Part shown: in pieces, positions 45,690 through 55,556 of the stretch
Numbering within the stretch: the stretch's first letter is position 1
How the letters are laid out: each line of letters begins with the position of its first letter
Source of the DNA: Bacteroidaceae bacterium
GTDB taxonomy: Bacteria; Bacteroidota; Bacteroidia; Bacteroidales; Bacteroidaceae
Length of the DNA stretch: 64,000 nucleotides
Reading direction: 5' to 3'
Assembly: GCA_017416705.1 (NCBI GenBank)
Contig: JAFQBG010000003.1
Location: forward strand, 1 to 64,000
Made by a program: the position numbers and the translations under genes
The notes under the pieces: model-generated
Seen by the model: the letters and a program-made list of their open reading frames with translations, nothing else
Told to the model about the DNA's origin: nothing
The model's database searches: none

Positions 45690-46631
45690 TTAGAAGAATT
45701 TGGTCTCCTCGCCCACAATTTCGCTAAGCAGCAGGTTGGCCAAACGGCTTGTGCCCAATCTGAATAGTTCGTTGGTGAGCCATTCTTCGCCCAAGACCTC
45801 TTTTACGATGGTGTAATATACCAATGCGTCGTGGACGGTGTTTATGCCTCCTGCGGGTTTAAATCCTATCTTGTTGCCTGTTTTTGCGTAATACTCTTTT
45901 ATGGTGTTGCACATTACATAGGCTGCTTCGGGTGTGGCTGCCGGCGACTCCTTGCCGGTGGATGTTTTTATGAAATCGGCACCGGAATATATCGATAAAA
46001 TTGAGGCTTTTTTAATATTCTCGGCACTTTTTAGTGCTCCTGTTTCGAGAATAATTTTCAGGTGTTTTTCGCCGCACACGCTTTTTAATTCTTGTATTTC
46101 GTCGCATACACCCTCGTAGTCGCCGCTAAGGAATTTGCCTACGCTCAATACTATGTCTATTTCGGTTGCGCCGTCGTGTATGGCCATGGCTGTCTCGGCT
46201 ATCTTTATCTCCTGAAAAGTTTGTGACGAGGGGAAACCGCCCGATACACAGGCTATCCCAACGCTTTCCACTTCTAACGACTCGCTCACTATTTTTGCAA
46301 AATTGGGATATACGCATATTGCAGCGACGTTCTTTAAATGTGGGTATTTGTCGTCGAACTCATTGACCTTTTCGGTGAATTTAAGAACGCTCTCTTCGCT
46401 GTCGGTGCATTTGAGTGTGGTCAGGTCTATGCAGTTGAAAAGGAATTTTTTTACTTCCAATGTGTTGTTCTCATCAACTTTTTTGTCGATGAGTTCTTTT
46501 ACTTGCTCGGCTACTGTGGCGTCGCTTATGCTTGTTGTGTAGTCGTTGAGGACAAAATCGTATTTGCTCTCTTCCTCGGCATGGTGGTGGTGCTGGTGGT
46601 CGTTGCAACCACAATTACAATGTTCGCTCAT
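45690..46631 (-). CDS. deoC: Deoxyribose-phosphate aldolase with His/Cys-rich N-terminus
   Basis: A TIM-barrel enzyme of about 313 residues that cleaves 2-deoxyribose-5-phosphate to glyceraldehyde-3-phosphate and acetaldehyde. The Schiff-base lysine is in GADFIKTSTGK; other blocks are ICVYPNFAKIV, EIDIVLSVGKFLSGDY, KIILETGAL and KPAGGINT. It is longer than typical DeoC (~220-260) because of an N-terminal extension with CNCGCNDHQHHHH, which looks metal-binding, plus a helical segment. The ATG at 46631 (MSEHCNC) is preferred over 46637. Last gene of the mnmG operon. Confidence 0.9.
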   Translation of the reverse strand: MSEHCNCGCNDHQHHHHAEEESKYDFVLNDYTTSISDATVAEQVKELIDKKVDENNTLEVKKFLFNCIDLTTLKCTDSEESVLKFTEKVNEFDDKYPHLKNVAAICVYPNFAKIVSESLEVESVGIACVSGGFPSSQTFQEIKIAETAMAIHDGATEIDIVLSVGKFLSGDYEGVCDEIQELKSVCGEKHLKIILETGALKSAENIKKASILSIYSGADFIKTSTGKESPAATPEAAYVMCNTIKEYYAKTGNKIGFKPAGGINTVHDALVYYTIVKEVLGEEWLTNELFRLGTSRLANLLLSEIVGEETKFF

Positions 46632-46651
46632 AATCAAATGTTATTTTAATG

Positions 46652-46975
46652 TTATTTCAGTTTGTTATTTTCTTTGTGTCTTTTGTTGTCTCTGCTGCTC
46701 TTCTTGGCAAAATTATTTTCTATGGCTTTGGTCAGGTCAATGCCTGTTTGGTTGGCTATGCACACAAGTACCCATATTACGTCTGCTATCTCGTCGTCGA
46801 GGCTGTTTTTCTCGCCTTCCTTAAAGGATTGCTCTCCGTATTTGCGTGCCATTATACGTGCCACTTCGCCTACTTCCTCGGTTAGAATGGCCATATTTGT
46901 CATTTCGTCGAAGTAACGTACACCATACTCTTTTATCCATTCATCGACTTGTTGTTGCAGTTCTTTTATTGTCAT
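46652..46975 (-). CDS. MazG-like nucleotide pyrophosphohydrolase
   Basis: This 107-residue all-alpha NTP-PPase has the metal-binding EExxE as ILTEEVGEVARIMARKYGE, and later DDEIADVIWVLVCIAN, the ExxD part. It hydrolyses (d)NTPs to monophosphates, with house-cleaning the likely role. It starts 1 bp after dtd in the operon. Confidence 0.9.
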   Translation of the reverse strand: MTIKELQQQVDEWIKEYGVRYFDEMTNMAILTEEVGEVARIMARKYGEQSFKEGEKNSLDDEIADVIWVLVCIANQTGIDLTKAIENNFAKKSSRDNKRHKENNKLK

Positions 46976-46976
46976 C

Positions 46977-47429
46977 TTATTCTTTGTTTTTGGAATCTAT
47001 GAATATGGTTACGGGGCCGTCGTTTATTAGTTCTACCTTCATATCTGCACCAAAAACACCGGTGCCGATGGGTTTGTTTATTGCTTTTTGCAGTTCGTTG
47101 CAGAATTTCTCATATAAAGGTATCGACACCTCGGGCTTGGCGGCTTTTATGTAGGAGGGACGGTTGCCTTTTTTTGTGGATGCCATGAGCGTGAATTGGC
47201 TCACTGCAAGGATGTCGCCTCCACATTCTGTGACGGATAGGTTCATTATGCCGTTTTCATCGTCAAAAATGCGTAGGTTTACACTCTTTTTTACCAACCA
47301 TTGAATGTCATCGTCGGTGTCGTCGTCGCATATTCCGACAAATATCAACACTCCTTGGCCTATGGCTGCTTTCAATGTGTTGTCTATTGTGACCGAGGCT
47401 CTTTTCACCCTTTGTATGAGTATTCTCAT
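46977..47429 (-). CDS. dtd: D-aminoacyl-tRNA deacylase
   Basis: This 150-residue cytosolic enzyme removes D-amino acids wrongly attached to tRNA. Family motifs are MRILIQRVKRASVTID at the start, 'AVSQFTLMAST' (SQFTL) and 'GTGVFGADMKVELINDGPVTI' (GPVT, cis-Pro mirror element). Standard length; lies between uvrC and mazG. Confidence 0.95.
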   Translation of the reverse strand: MRILIQRVKRASVTIDNTLKAAIGQGVLIFVGICDDDTDDDIQWLVKKSVNLRIFDDENGIMNLSVTECGGDILAVSQFTLMASTKKGNRPSYIKAAKPEVSIPLYEKFCNELQKAINKPIGTGVFGADMKVELINDGPVTIFIDSKNKE

Positions 47430-47462
47430 GCTGTTTTAGTTTTTTGCGAATTTACAATTTTA

Positions 47463-49289
47463 TTACTGTTTTTTCAAGTAATTTTTAATAATCTCGGCTT
47501 TTGCACTGCCAATTATTTTTTCTATCTCCTCGATGGGTGCTTCTTTTATTCTTTTTACGCTCTTAAACTGTTTCAGGAGTAGGTTTTTTGTTTTTTCTCC
47601 TATTCCTTTTATGCTGTCGAGCTCCGAGGCTATCTGTCTTTTGCTGCGTTTTTCGCGGTGGAATGTTATGGCAAAACGGTGTACTTCGTCTTGTATTTGT
47701 GTCATAAGTCTGAACAGCGCGGTGTTTTGTTTCAGTCCTATGCTCTCGCCTTTTTTGCCTATTATGAGTTCTGTGGTTCGGTGCTTTCCGTCTTTCACCA
47801 GCCCGGCTATCGGTATGTTCAGGTGTAATTCGTCTTCGACAATTTGTCTTATGGCTTCCATTTGGCCTTTTCCTCCGTCAGCCAATATGAGATTGGGTAG
47901 GGGGGTGTTCTCTTCTATGGCGCGTGTGTAGCGACGTCTTGTGACCTCGCGCATCGAGGCGTAATCGTCGGCTCCCACAACGGTTTGTATGTTGTATTTG
48001 CGGTATTCTTTCTTCTGCGGTTTTAGTTTTTCGAACACTACGCACGCGGCCACAGCGTCGCTTCCCTGTATGTTTGAATTGTCGAAACACTCTATTCTGA
48101 TGGGTAGTTTTTCGAGCCCTAAATCTTGTTGTATCTCTTTCAGGAGTCGTGTGGCTTTTTGCTCGGGGTTCAGTTTGTCTTCTTGCTTCAAACGGTCGGC
48201 TTTGTATTGCTTTACATTTAGCTTTGACAATGACAGCAGACGGGCTTTTTCGCCCTTTATCGGGGTGGTTGTTATTGTATTCTCGATAGGTAGATTTATG
48301 GCAAAGGGAACTATTATTTCCTTTGCGTTGCTGCTGAAACGTTCTCTCATTTCGGTGATAGCTATGACAAGTATATCTTCGTCGCTTTCATCGAGTTTTT
48401 TCTTGTATTCAACGGTGAAGGCTTGGTTTATGCAGCCGTCTGTGATGTGCAGGAAATTTATGAACGCGCTTTTTTCGTCGCTCTCTATGTTGAATACGTC
48501 GAGGTTGGTGAGGCTGGTGCTGACTACTTCGCTGCGTGTTCTGAAATTATCTATGAGGTCGTATCGTTCTTTTAGCCTGTGCGCTGTTTCGAAATTCATT
48601 TTCGCTGCCTCTTTTTTTATATCTTGCAGCAACGTTTCTTGCAGTTTGCGTATGTTGCCTCTTAAAATTGATGTTATTTCATCGATGAATTTATGATACT
48701 CGTCGTGCGATATACGACCAATGCAGGGGGCGCAACAGTTTTCTATTTGGTATTCGAGGCATGCACTGTATTTGTTGTTTCTTACCCCCTCGGGTGTTAT
48801 TTTCTGGTTGCATGTGCGTAGTGGATATAGTTTTTTTATCAGTTGCAACATGGCATTCAGCGCTCCTGCGTTGCTGTATGGCCCAAAATATGTGCCAGCG
48901 CCTCTAACGACTTTTCGTGTTTTGAATAGTTTTGGGAAATAGTCGTTCGATATACATATCCAAGGGTATGTTTTGTCGTCTTTAAGTAAAATATTATAGC
49001 GAGGCTTATGACGCTTTATCAGATTGTTTTCAAGTAATAATGCGTCGGCCTCGCTATTGACAACGATGTATTTTATATCGCAAATTTTCGATACAAGCAG
49101 TTTTGTTTTTAGTGTTTGTTGCTCCTTGTTGAAGTATGACGATACGCGGCGTTTAAGGTTTTTTGCCTTGCCAACATATATTATAGTACCCTCCCCGTCT
49201 AAGTATTGGTAACAGCCGGGGCTGTCGGGTAGGTTGCTTACTATGTTTTTAAGGTATTCATCCCTTTTTTTTCGCTCGTCTGTTTTCAT
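47463..49289 (-). CDS. uvrC: Excinuclease ABC subunit C
   Basis: This 608-residue nucleotide-excision-repair nuclease makes both incisions around a lesion. It has the GIY-YIG domain (~16-95; GCYQYLDGEGTIIYVGKAKNLKRRV), a UVR motif region (~205-240), the RNase H-like C-terminal nuclease (IECFDNSNIQGSDAVAACVVFE; LILADGGKGQMEA; EVHRFAITFHREKRSK), and a C-terminal helix-hairpin-helix (LDSIKGIGEKTKNLLLKQF). Its ATG overlaps the apt stop by one base (TAATG). Confidence 0.97.
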   Translation of the reverse strand: MKTDERKKRDEYLKNIVSNLPDSPGCYQYLDGEGTIIYVGKAKNLKRRVSSYFNKEQQTLKTKLLVSKICDIKYIVVNSEADALLLENNLIKRHKPRYNILLKDDKTYPWICISNDYFPKLFKTRKVVRGAGTYFGPYSNAGALNAMLQLIKKLYPLRTCNQKITPEGVRNNKYSACLEYQIENCCAPCIGRISHDEYHKFIDEITSILRGNIRKLQETLLQDIKKEAAKMNFETAHRLKERYDLIDNFRTRSEVVSTSLTNLDVFNIESDEKSAFINFLHITDGCINQAFTVEYKKKLDESDEDILVIAITEMRERFSSNAKEIIVPFAINLPIENTITTTPIKGEKARLLSLSKLNVKQYKADRLKQEDKLNPEQKATRLLKEIQQDLGLEKLPIRIECFDNSNIQGSDAVAACVVFEKLKPQKKEYRKYNIQTVVGADDYASMREVTRRRYTRAIEENTPLPNLILADGGKGQMEAIRQIVEDELHLNIPIAGLVKDGKHRTTELIIGKKGESIGLKQNTALFRLMTQIQDEVHRFAITFHREKRSKRQIASELDSIKGIGEKTKNLLLKQFKSVKRIKEAPIEEIEKIIGSAKAEIIKNYLKKQ

Positions 49290-49822
49290 TAGTCTCCTTC
49301 CAGTGTTAATAGTGATTTTACATCGGCATCCGATGGGAATATTTCTCGTCCTTTAAGTCCTTCGAGCTCTATTATGAAGTTTATCATAACTTTCTTGGGG
49401 TTTAGCTTTTTCACAAGGTTGTAGGCTGCAAGCATGGTGCCGCCGGTTGCTAACAGGTCGTCGTGTATGAGGACAACGTCGTTTTCGTCTATTGCATCCT
49501 TATGTATTTCTATGGTGTCTGTGCCATATTCTTTGCTATAACTCTCGCTTATGGTTTCGGCGGGTAGCTTGCCCGGTTTGCGTATGGGTACAAATCCGGC
49601 ATTTAGTTTTACAGCCAAGGCTGCGCCCATTACAAAACCGCGCGATTCTATTCCTACTATTTTGGTTATGCCGCAGTCTTTGTATAACTCGTACAGCGAA
49701 TTGTCGAGTTCTTTAAGGCAATCGGGGCTCTTGAAAAGCGATGTTACGTCCTTAAACTGTATTCCCGGAATTGGAAAATCGGGAATGTTTCGTAGATTAC
49801 TGAGTAATAAATTCTTGTCCAT
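49289..49822 (-). CDS. apt: Adenine phosphoribosyltransferase
   Basis: This 177-residue purine-salvage enzyme joins adenine and PRPP into AMP. It has IPDFPIPGIQFKDVTSL, GIESRGFVMGAALAVKLNAGFVPIRKPGKLP and the PRPP loop VVLIHDDLLATGGTMLAA. Second gene of the mnmG operon, overlapping uvrC by one base. Confidence 0.96.
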   Translation of the reverse strand: MDKNLLLSNLRNIPDFPIPGIQFKDVTSLFKSPDCLKELDNSLYELYKDCGITKIVGIESRGFVMGAALAVKLNAGFVPIRKPGKLPAETISESYSKEYGTDTIEIHKDAIDENDVVLIHDDLLATGGTMLAAYNLVKKLNPKKVMINFIIELEGLKGREIFPSDADVKSLLTLEGD

Positions 49823-49834
49823 TTTTGTTTTATT

Positions 49835-51730
49835 TTAGTTTTGTTCCACGTGGAACATTGACTTGTGTGCAAGGATTAGCAGTACGTTTATGTCGCTTGG
49901 CGACACGCCGGGTATTCGTCCTGCTTGTGCCAATGTTTCGGGTTGTATGGCTGTTAGTTTCTGTCTTGCCTCGGTCGAGAGCGATTCTATGGTGTTATAG
50001 TCGAAACGGCCTTTAATTCTTATGTTTTCGAGTCGTCGCATTTTTTCGGCTTGCTCTCTTTCCCTTTGGATGTAGCCTTTGTATTTTATTTCAATTTCGG
50101 CGGCCTCTATTATCTCTTCGCTGTCGTTGCTCAAATTGTTTAAAACGTTTTTGAGTGGAACAACGTAGTCTGCTATTGATTTTATGGTTACTTGCGGCCG
50201 CTCTATTATGGACGATAGCTTGCATCCCCTGCTCAGCGGGGTGGTGCCCAACGCTTCAAGTCCGTTGTTTATCAGGTTGGCTTTGACGGAGAAGTTTTCG
50301 ATGAATTCTATAAGGCTCGATACTTTGTTTTGTTTGTCCAACAGGCGTTGGTGTCTCTCCTCGTCGGCCAGACCAATTTGATAGGCGCGTTCGGTCAGTC
50401 GGGCATCGGCGTTGTCGGCTCGCAATAATATTCTGTATTCGGCTCGGGATGTGAACATTCTGTATGGCTCGTCCACTCCTTTTGTCACAAGGTCGTCTAT
50501 GAGTACGCCTATATAGGCTTCGTCGCGTCTTAGTGTGAATTCTTCTTTTCCTTGGATTTTGTGTGCCGCGTTTATGCCGGCTATTATGCCCTGTCCGGCG
50601 GCTTCCTCGTAGCCGGTGGTTCCGTTTACTTGTCCGGCAAAATATAGGTTTTCTATTATTTTCGATTCAAGTGTGTGGCGCAGTTGCGTGGGGTCGAAGT
50701 AGTCGTATTCTATTGCATAGCCGGGACGGTATGCCACAGCGTCTTTCAGCGCGGGAATTTTTCTTAGCGCGTTCAGCTGTGTCTCCATGGGGAGCGACGA
50801 TGAAAATCCGTTTACATAAATCTCCTGACTAGTCTCGCCCTCGGGTTCAAGGAACAGCAGGTGTCTGTCGCGCTCGGCAAATGTGACTATCTTTGTCTCG
50901 ATGCTTGGACAGTATCGAGGCCCAATGCTTTGTATCTGCCCGTTGTACAGCGGCGAATCGTCGAGGCTGTCGCGCAGTGTCTTGTGTACATCGGGGTTTG
51001 TGTAGCAGCCCCAGCATGGTCGCTGTTTTAATTCTCTTTTGGTGTTTGTGAACGAGAATTTGTGAAAGTCGTTGTCGCCATGCTGAATGTCGGTGAGCTC
51101 GGTGTGTATGCTGCGTCTGTCTAAGCGTACCGGTGTTCCTGTTTTCATGCGTCCGGCCCTGATGCCTAATTTTTCAATGGACTCGGTCAGGCCTTTGGAT
51201 GCCGGCTCCGATATTCTGCCGCCTTCTATTTGTACCTTGCCTATGTGCATTAGCCCGTTCAGGAATGTGCCGGCTGTGAGTATGGTGCATTTGGCGTAGA
51301 ATTCTGCTCCAAGCTGTGTGCGCACCCCGATGGCTTTGTTTTCTTGGGTGATAAGTTCGGTTGCACAGTCTTGCCACATGTGCAGGTTGGGGGTGTTCTC
51401 TAATATCTCGCGCCATGCGATGCTGTATTTCACTCTGTCGCATTGTGCACGCGGGCTCCACATGGCGGGGCCTTTTGAACGGTTCAGCATGCGGAACTGT
51501 ATGGATGCTTTGTCGGTGACAATGCCCATGTAGCCGCCAAGAGCGTCTATCTCTTTGACTATCTGTCCCTTAGCTATGCCGCCTATTGCCGGGTTACAGC
51601 TCATCTGTGCAATTTTGTTCATGTCCATTGTCATGAGGCATGTTTTTGCTCCCAATTTGGCGGCGGCGGCAGCAGCCTCGCACCCGGCGTGCCCTGCTCC
51701 TATAACTAATATGTCGTAATAGAATTTCAC
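49835..51730 (-). CDS. mnmG: tRNA U34 carboxymethylaminomethyl-modifying enzyme MnmG
   Basis: This 631-residue FAD/NADH enzyme works with MnmE to modify the wobble uridine. It has the FAD-binding GAGHAGCEAAAAAAKLG (12-28), NPAIGGIAKGQIVKEIDALGG, KTGTPVRLD, the second FAD/NAD region (GYEEAAGQGIIAGINAA) and a C-terminal helical domain (~540-631). First gene of the operon mnmG-apt-uvrC-dtd-mazG-deoC. Confidence 0.97.
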   Translation of the reverse strand: MKFYYDILVIGAGHAGCEAAAAAAKLGAKTCLMTMDMNKIAQMSCNPAIGGIAKGQIVKEIDALGGYMGIVTDKASIQFRMLNRSKGPAMWSPRAQCDRVKYSIAWREILENTPNLHMWQDCATELITQENKAIGVRTQLGAEFYAKCTILTAGTFLNGLMHIGKVQIEGGRISEPASKGLTESIEKLGIRAGRMKTGTPVRLDRRSIHTELTDIQHGDNDFHKFSFTNTKRELKQRPCWGCYTNPDVHKTLRDSLDDSPLYNGQIQSIGPRYCPSIETKIVTFAERDRHLLFLEPEGETSQEIYVNGFSSSLPMETQLNALRKIPALKDAVAYRPGYAIEYDYFDPTQLRHTLESKIIENLYFAGQVNGTTGYEEAAGQGIIAGINAAHKIQGKEEFTLRRDEAYIGVLIDDLVTKGVDEPYRMFTSRAEYRILLRADNADARLTERAYQIGLADEERHQRLLDKQNKVSSLIEFIENFSVKANLINNGLEALGTTPLSRGCKLSSIIERPQVTIKSIADYVVPLKNVLNNLSNDSEEIIEAAEIEIKYKGYIQREREQAEKMRRLENIRIKGRFDYNTIESLSTEARQKLTAIQPETLAQAGRIPGVSPSDINVLLILAHKSMFHVEQN

Positions 51731-51929
51731 TTGTTTGTTATTTATCTTGACAAAAATAACCGAAATAATTTAAATGGCGAAATTTGGAGGCCCTTTAATA
51801 TATATTTGGGTTTTTATTGGTGCTTTTTGGCTTGCTTTACGTTGTTGTTTATATGGCCCATAATCGGCGTTAGAATAAAAAATCATAATATTTTCTTGCG
51901 CTCCGATAGGTTCTTTCATAAAAAAAGTT

Positions 51930-51937
51930 TAAATTTG
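51930..51937 (+). promoter_or_regulatory. -7 promoter box for the fumarate reductase operon
   Basis: TAAATTTG fits TAnnTTTG, 71 bases before the ATG at 52009. A second candidate, TATATTTG, is at 51801-51808. No regulator site could be assigned. Confidence 0.4.
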
Positions 51938-52008
51938 CTAATTATAAAATGGTAAATAGGTCGAATTTTAATCAATTTATTTATTAAATAATTTAATATC
52001 AATTTATT

Positions 52009-52698
52009 ATGTGGTTACTTAATTCTTCTGTGGGAAAGAAAGTGATTATGAGTGTATCGGGCCTTGCCTTGATACTTTTCCTTCTTTTCCACATGTCAAT
52101 GAACTTGGTCGCACTGTTTAGTGGCGACGCTTACAACATGATTTGTGAGTTTTTGGGAGCAAACTGGTATGCTCTTGTTGCAACAGCGGGCCTTGCCGCT
52201 CTTGTGATAGTGCATTTCGTTTATGCTTTCATTCTTACATTGCAGAACAAAAAGGCGCGCGGTAATCAGCCTTATGCCTACACAAAGCAACCCAAAGAAG
52301 TTGAATGGGCGTCGCAGAACATGTTTGTTCTTGGTGTTATTGTTCTTTTGGGTATGGGCTTGCACCTTTACAATTTCTGGGCCAAAATGCAGCTTGTAGA
52401 GATTTTGCACATGGCCGGTGCCGATGTTTGTACAAAATATGCAGCCGATGGCGCATATCACATTGCACAAACATTCAGCTGTCCTGTTTACGCTATCCTG
52501 TACATTGTTTGGTTGGTAGCCCTTTGGTTCCACTTGACACATGGTTTTTGGAGCGCAATGCAAACTCTTGGCTGGAACAACAAGGTGTGGTTTAACCGCT
52601 GGCGTTGGGTTGGCAACATTGTTTCTACCATCATTATTTTAGGTTTCATGGCGGTTGTTGTTGCTTACGCTTTATGCCCCGCATGTGCAACTTGCTAA
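52009..52698 (+). CDS. frdC: Fumarate reductase/succinate dehydrogenase cytochrome b subunit (b558 family)
   Basis: This 229-residue inner-membrane di-heme-type subunit has five transmembrane helices (~12-40, ~50-78, ~98-125, ~150-182, ~195-222) and heme-ligand histidines in LFHMSMNLVALF, IVHFVYAF, GLHLYNFW and WFHLTHGFWSA. It passes electrons between menaquinol and the flavoprotein. In Bacteroides this enzyme mostly works as fumarate reductase in succinate/propionate fermentation. First of three genes C-A-B. Confidence 0.92.
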   Translation: MWLLNSSVGKKVIMSVSGLALILFLLFHMSMNLVALFSGDAYNMICEFLGANWYALVATAGLAALVIVHFVYAFILTLQNKKARGNQPYAYTKQPKEVEWASQNMFVLGVIVLLGMGLHLYNFWAKMQLVEILHMAGADVCTKYAADGAYHIAQTFSCPVYAILYIVWLVALWFHLTHGFWSAMQTLGWNNKVWFNRWRWVGNIVSTIIILGFMAVVVAYALCPACATC

Positions 52699-52738
52699 GT
52701 TTCTCTCATTCAATTGTAGAATTTAAAACATATATATT

Positions 52739-54697
52739 ATGGCTAAGATAAGTTCAGAAAAACTGAATTCAAAAATTCCTGAGGGCCCGTTGGCAGAGAA
52801 ATGGACCAATTATAAGGCACATCAGAAATTGGTGAACCCCGCAAACAAACGTAACCTCGATATCATTGTGGTTGGTACAGGACTTGCAGGAGCATCGGCT
52901 GCTGCTTCGTTGGGTGCAATGGGTTTCAATGTTCTTAATTTCTGTATACAGGATTCTCCTCGTCGCGCTCACTCAATTGCAGCGCAAGGTGGTATTAATG
53001 CCGCTAAAAACTATCAGAATGATGGCGACTCGGTTTATCGTTTGTTCTACGATACCATAAAGGGTGGTGACTACCGTGCACGCGAGGCCAACGTTCATCG
53101 TTTGGCCGAGGTTTCGGGTGCTATCATCGACCAATGTGTGGCACAGGGTGTTCCCTTTGCTCGCGAATATGGCGGCTTGCTTGCAAACCGTTCGTTCGGT
53201 GGAGCACAAGTATCGCGTACATTCTACGCCCGCGGTCAGACAGGTCAGCAGCTGCTCTTGGGTGCATACTCGGCACTTAACTATCAGGCCAACCTTGGCA
53301 AGGTAAAAATATACACACGTTACGAAATGCTCGACGTTGTAATAATAGACGGTCGTGCACGTGGTATCATAGCTCGTAACCTTGTAACCGGCAAGATAGA
53401 GCGTTTCGCTGCTCACGCAGTGGTTATAGCAACCGGTGGATACGGTAACACATTCTTCCTATCTACAAATGCCATGGGTAGCAACGGTTCGGCCGCTCTC
53501 CAATGCTATCGCAAGGGAGCATACTTTGCAAACCCCTGCTTTGCGCAGATACACCCCACATGTATTCCCGTTCACGGTGACAAACAATCGAAATTGACAC
53601 TTATGTCCGAGTCTTTGCGTAACGACGGACGTATCTGGGTGCCTAAAAAATTAGAGGATGCAAAGGCTTTGCAAGCCGGTAAGAAACGCGCAAGCGACAT
53701 CCCCGACGAGGATCGCGACTTCTACTTGGAGCGTCGTTATCCCGCATTCGGTAACCTTGTTCCCCGCGACGTAGCATCGCGTGCAGCTAAAGAGCGTTGC
53801 GACAAGGGCTTTGGTGTGAACAACACCGGTCTTGCAGTGTTCCTCGATTTCAAATACGCTATACAACGTCTGGGCAAGGAGGTTGTTAAACAACGCTATG
53901 GTAACCTGTTCGATATGTACGAGGAGATTACCGACGTAAGCCCCTACGAAGAGCCCATGATGATATACCCCGCTATCCACTACACAATGGGTGGTATCTG
54001 GGTTGACTATGAATTGCAGACATCAATCCCCGGCTTGTTCGCAATTGGTGAGGCAAACTTCAGCGACCACGGTGCAAACCGTTTGGGTGCATCGGCGCTC
54101 ATGCAAGGTCTTGCCGATGGTTACTTTGTGCTTCCTTACACCATGCAGAACTATCTGAGCGACCAAATTCAAGTACCTCGTTTCAGCACCGACGCCCCCG
54201 AGTTTGTCGAGGCCGAGAAGGCAGTAAACGACAAGATAGCAAAAATAATGTCTATCAAGGGTAGCCGCAGTGTCGATTCCATACACAAAGAATTGGGTCA
54301 TGTGATGTGGGAGTATGTAGGTATGGCACGTACAAAAGAGTCTTTGGAGACAGCTATCGAGAAACTTGCCGAAGTAGAAAAAACATTCTGGAGCGACCTG
54401 CGCGTTCCCGGTGCAGCCGATTCGTTGAACGTAGAGCTCGAAAAAGCATTACGCTTGCTCGACTTCATTGAGATAGGCAAACTGATGGCATACGACGCAC
54501 TCAACCGCGAAGAATCTTGCGGTGGTCACTTCCGCGAGGAGCACCAAACCGAGGAAGGCGAGGCTAAGCGTGACGATGAAAACTTCTCGTACGTAGCTTG
54601 CTGGAAATATACCGGCGAGGGCAACGAACCCGAACTCCTTAAAGAAGACCTCAACTACCAATATATTAAGGTACAGCAGCGTAACTACAAAAACTAA
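52739..54697 (+). CDS. frdA: Fumarate reductase/succinate dehydrogenase flavoprotein subunit
   Basis: This 652-residue catalytic subunit has FAD-binding [19 protein letters not shown] (~43-61), the covalent-FAD His in [18 protein letters not shown], substrate-binding/catalytic blocks ([37 protein letters not shown]), and a helical C-terminal domain. It reduces fumarate or oxidises succinate on the cytoplasmic side. It lies 40 bp after frdC. Confidence 0.96.
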   Translation: MAKISSEKLNSKIPEGPLAEKWTNYKAHQKLVNPANKRNLDIIVVGTGLAGASAAASLGAMGFNVLNFCIQDSPRRAHSIAAQGGINAAKNYQNDGDSVYRLFYDTIKGGDYRAREANVHRLAEVSGAIIDQCVAQGVPFAREYGGLLANRSFGGAQVSRTFYARGQTGQQLLLGAYSALNYQANLGKVKIYTRYEMLDVVIIDGRARGIIARNLVTGKIERFAAHAVVIATGGYGNTFFLSTNAMGSNGSAALQCYRKGAYFANPCFAQIHPTCIPVHGDKQSKLTLMSESLRNDGRIWVPKKLEDAKALQAGKKRASDIPDEDRDFYLERRYPAFGNLVPRDVASRAAKERCDKGFGVNNTGLAVFLDFKYAIQRLGKEVVKQRYGNLFDMYEEITDVSPYEEPMMIYPAIHYTMGGIWVDYELQTSIPGLFAIGEANFSDHGANRLGASALMQGLADGYFVLPYTMQNYLSDQIQVPRFSTDAPEFVEAEKAVNDKIAKIMSIKGSRSVDSIHKELGHVMWEYVGMARTKESLETAIEKLAEVEKTFWSDLRVPGAADSLNVELEKALRLLDFIEIGKLMAYDALNREESCGGHFREEHQTEEGEAKRDDENFSYVACWKYTGEGNEPELLKEDLNYQYIKVQQRNYKN

Positions 54698-54715
54698 TTA
54701 AAAAAGATTGTAACA

Positions 54716-55471
54716 ATGGATAAAAATATCAGCTTTAATTTGAAAGTATGGCGTCAGAGAGGTCCGAAAGAACAAGGTAAGTTTGTGACCTATCCGATGA
54801 AAGATATCCCTGTCGATACATCCTTCTTGGAAATGCTCGACATACTTAACGAGGAATTGATTAACAAGGGCGAGGAGCCCATCGTATTCGACCACGACTG
54901 CCGCGAGGGTATCTGCGGTATGTGTTCGCTTTATGTTAACGGTCATCCTCATGGTCCTGCAACAGGTGCTACAACATGCCAGTTGTATATGCGTCGTTTC
55001 AACGATGGCGACACAATCACCGTTGAGCCTTGGCGTTCGGCTGCATTCCCCGTGATACGCGACCTTATGGTCGATCGTACAGCGTTCGATAAAATACAGC
55101 AGGCAGGTGGTTATGTATCTATAAACACCGGCGGTATTCCCGATGCCAATGCAATACCCATTGGCAAGGACGTTGCCGAGGAGGCTATGGATGCAGCGGC
55201 ATGTATCGGTTGCGGTGCGTGCGTGGCAGCATGTAAGAACGGTTCGGCTATGCTCTTTGTATCGGCAAAAGTGAGCCAGTTTGCACTCCTTCCCCAAGGT
55301 CAGGCCGAGGCTGCACGTCGTGCAAAGTCAATGGTTGCGAAAATGGACGAACTTGGTTTTGGTAACTGCACCAACACACGCGCCTGCGAGGCCGAGTGTC
55401 CCAAATGTATATCCATAAGCAATATTGCTCGCTTAAACCGCGAATTCATCAAGGCTAAATTGGCCGATTGA
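54716..55471 (+). CDS. frdB: Fumarate reductase/succinate dehydrogenase iron-sulfur subunit
   Basis: This 251-residue subunit has an N-terminal plant-ferredoxin [2Fe-2S] domain ([18 protein letters not shown] ... TTCQLY). The C-terminal domain ligates the other clusters ([15 protein letters not shown] and [17 protein letters not shown]). It carries electrons between FrdA and FrdC. It is 18 bp after frdA and followed by a strong terminator. The + strand codon use here is unusually C-rich for the right half of the window, as expected of a highly expressed gene. Confidence 0.95.
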   Translation: MDKNISFNLKVWRQRGPKEQGKFVTYPMKDIPVDTSFLEMLDILNEELINKGEEPIVFDHDCREGICGMCSLYVNGHPHGPATGATTCQLYMRRFNDGDTITVEPWRSAAFPVIRDLMVDRTAFDKIQQAGGYVSINTGGIPDANAIPIGKDVAEEAMDAAACIGCGACVAACKNGSAMLFVSAKVSQFALLPQGQAEAARRAKSMVAKMDELGFGNCTNTRACEAECPKCISISNIARLNREFIKAKLAD

Positions 55472-55488
55472 TAATATTGCTTTATCAA

Positions 55489-55540
55489 TAAAAGAACAGA
55501 CTCACTTCATTCACACGTGAGTCTGTTCTTTTATTTTTTT
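55489..55540. terminator. Terminator after frdB, usable in both directions
   Basis: A 17-bp stem, TAAAAGAACAGACTCAC with its complement, an 11-base loop and a T run, between convergent frdB and wbqC-like genes. Confidence 0.85.
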
Positions 55541-55556
55541 TTATTCTTGTTGCAGA

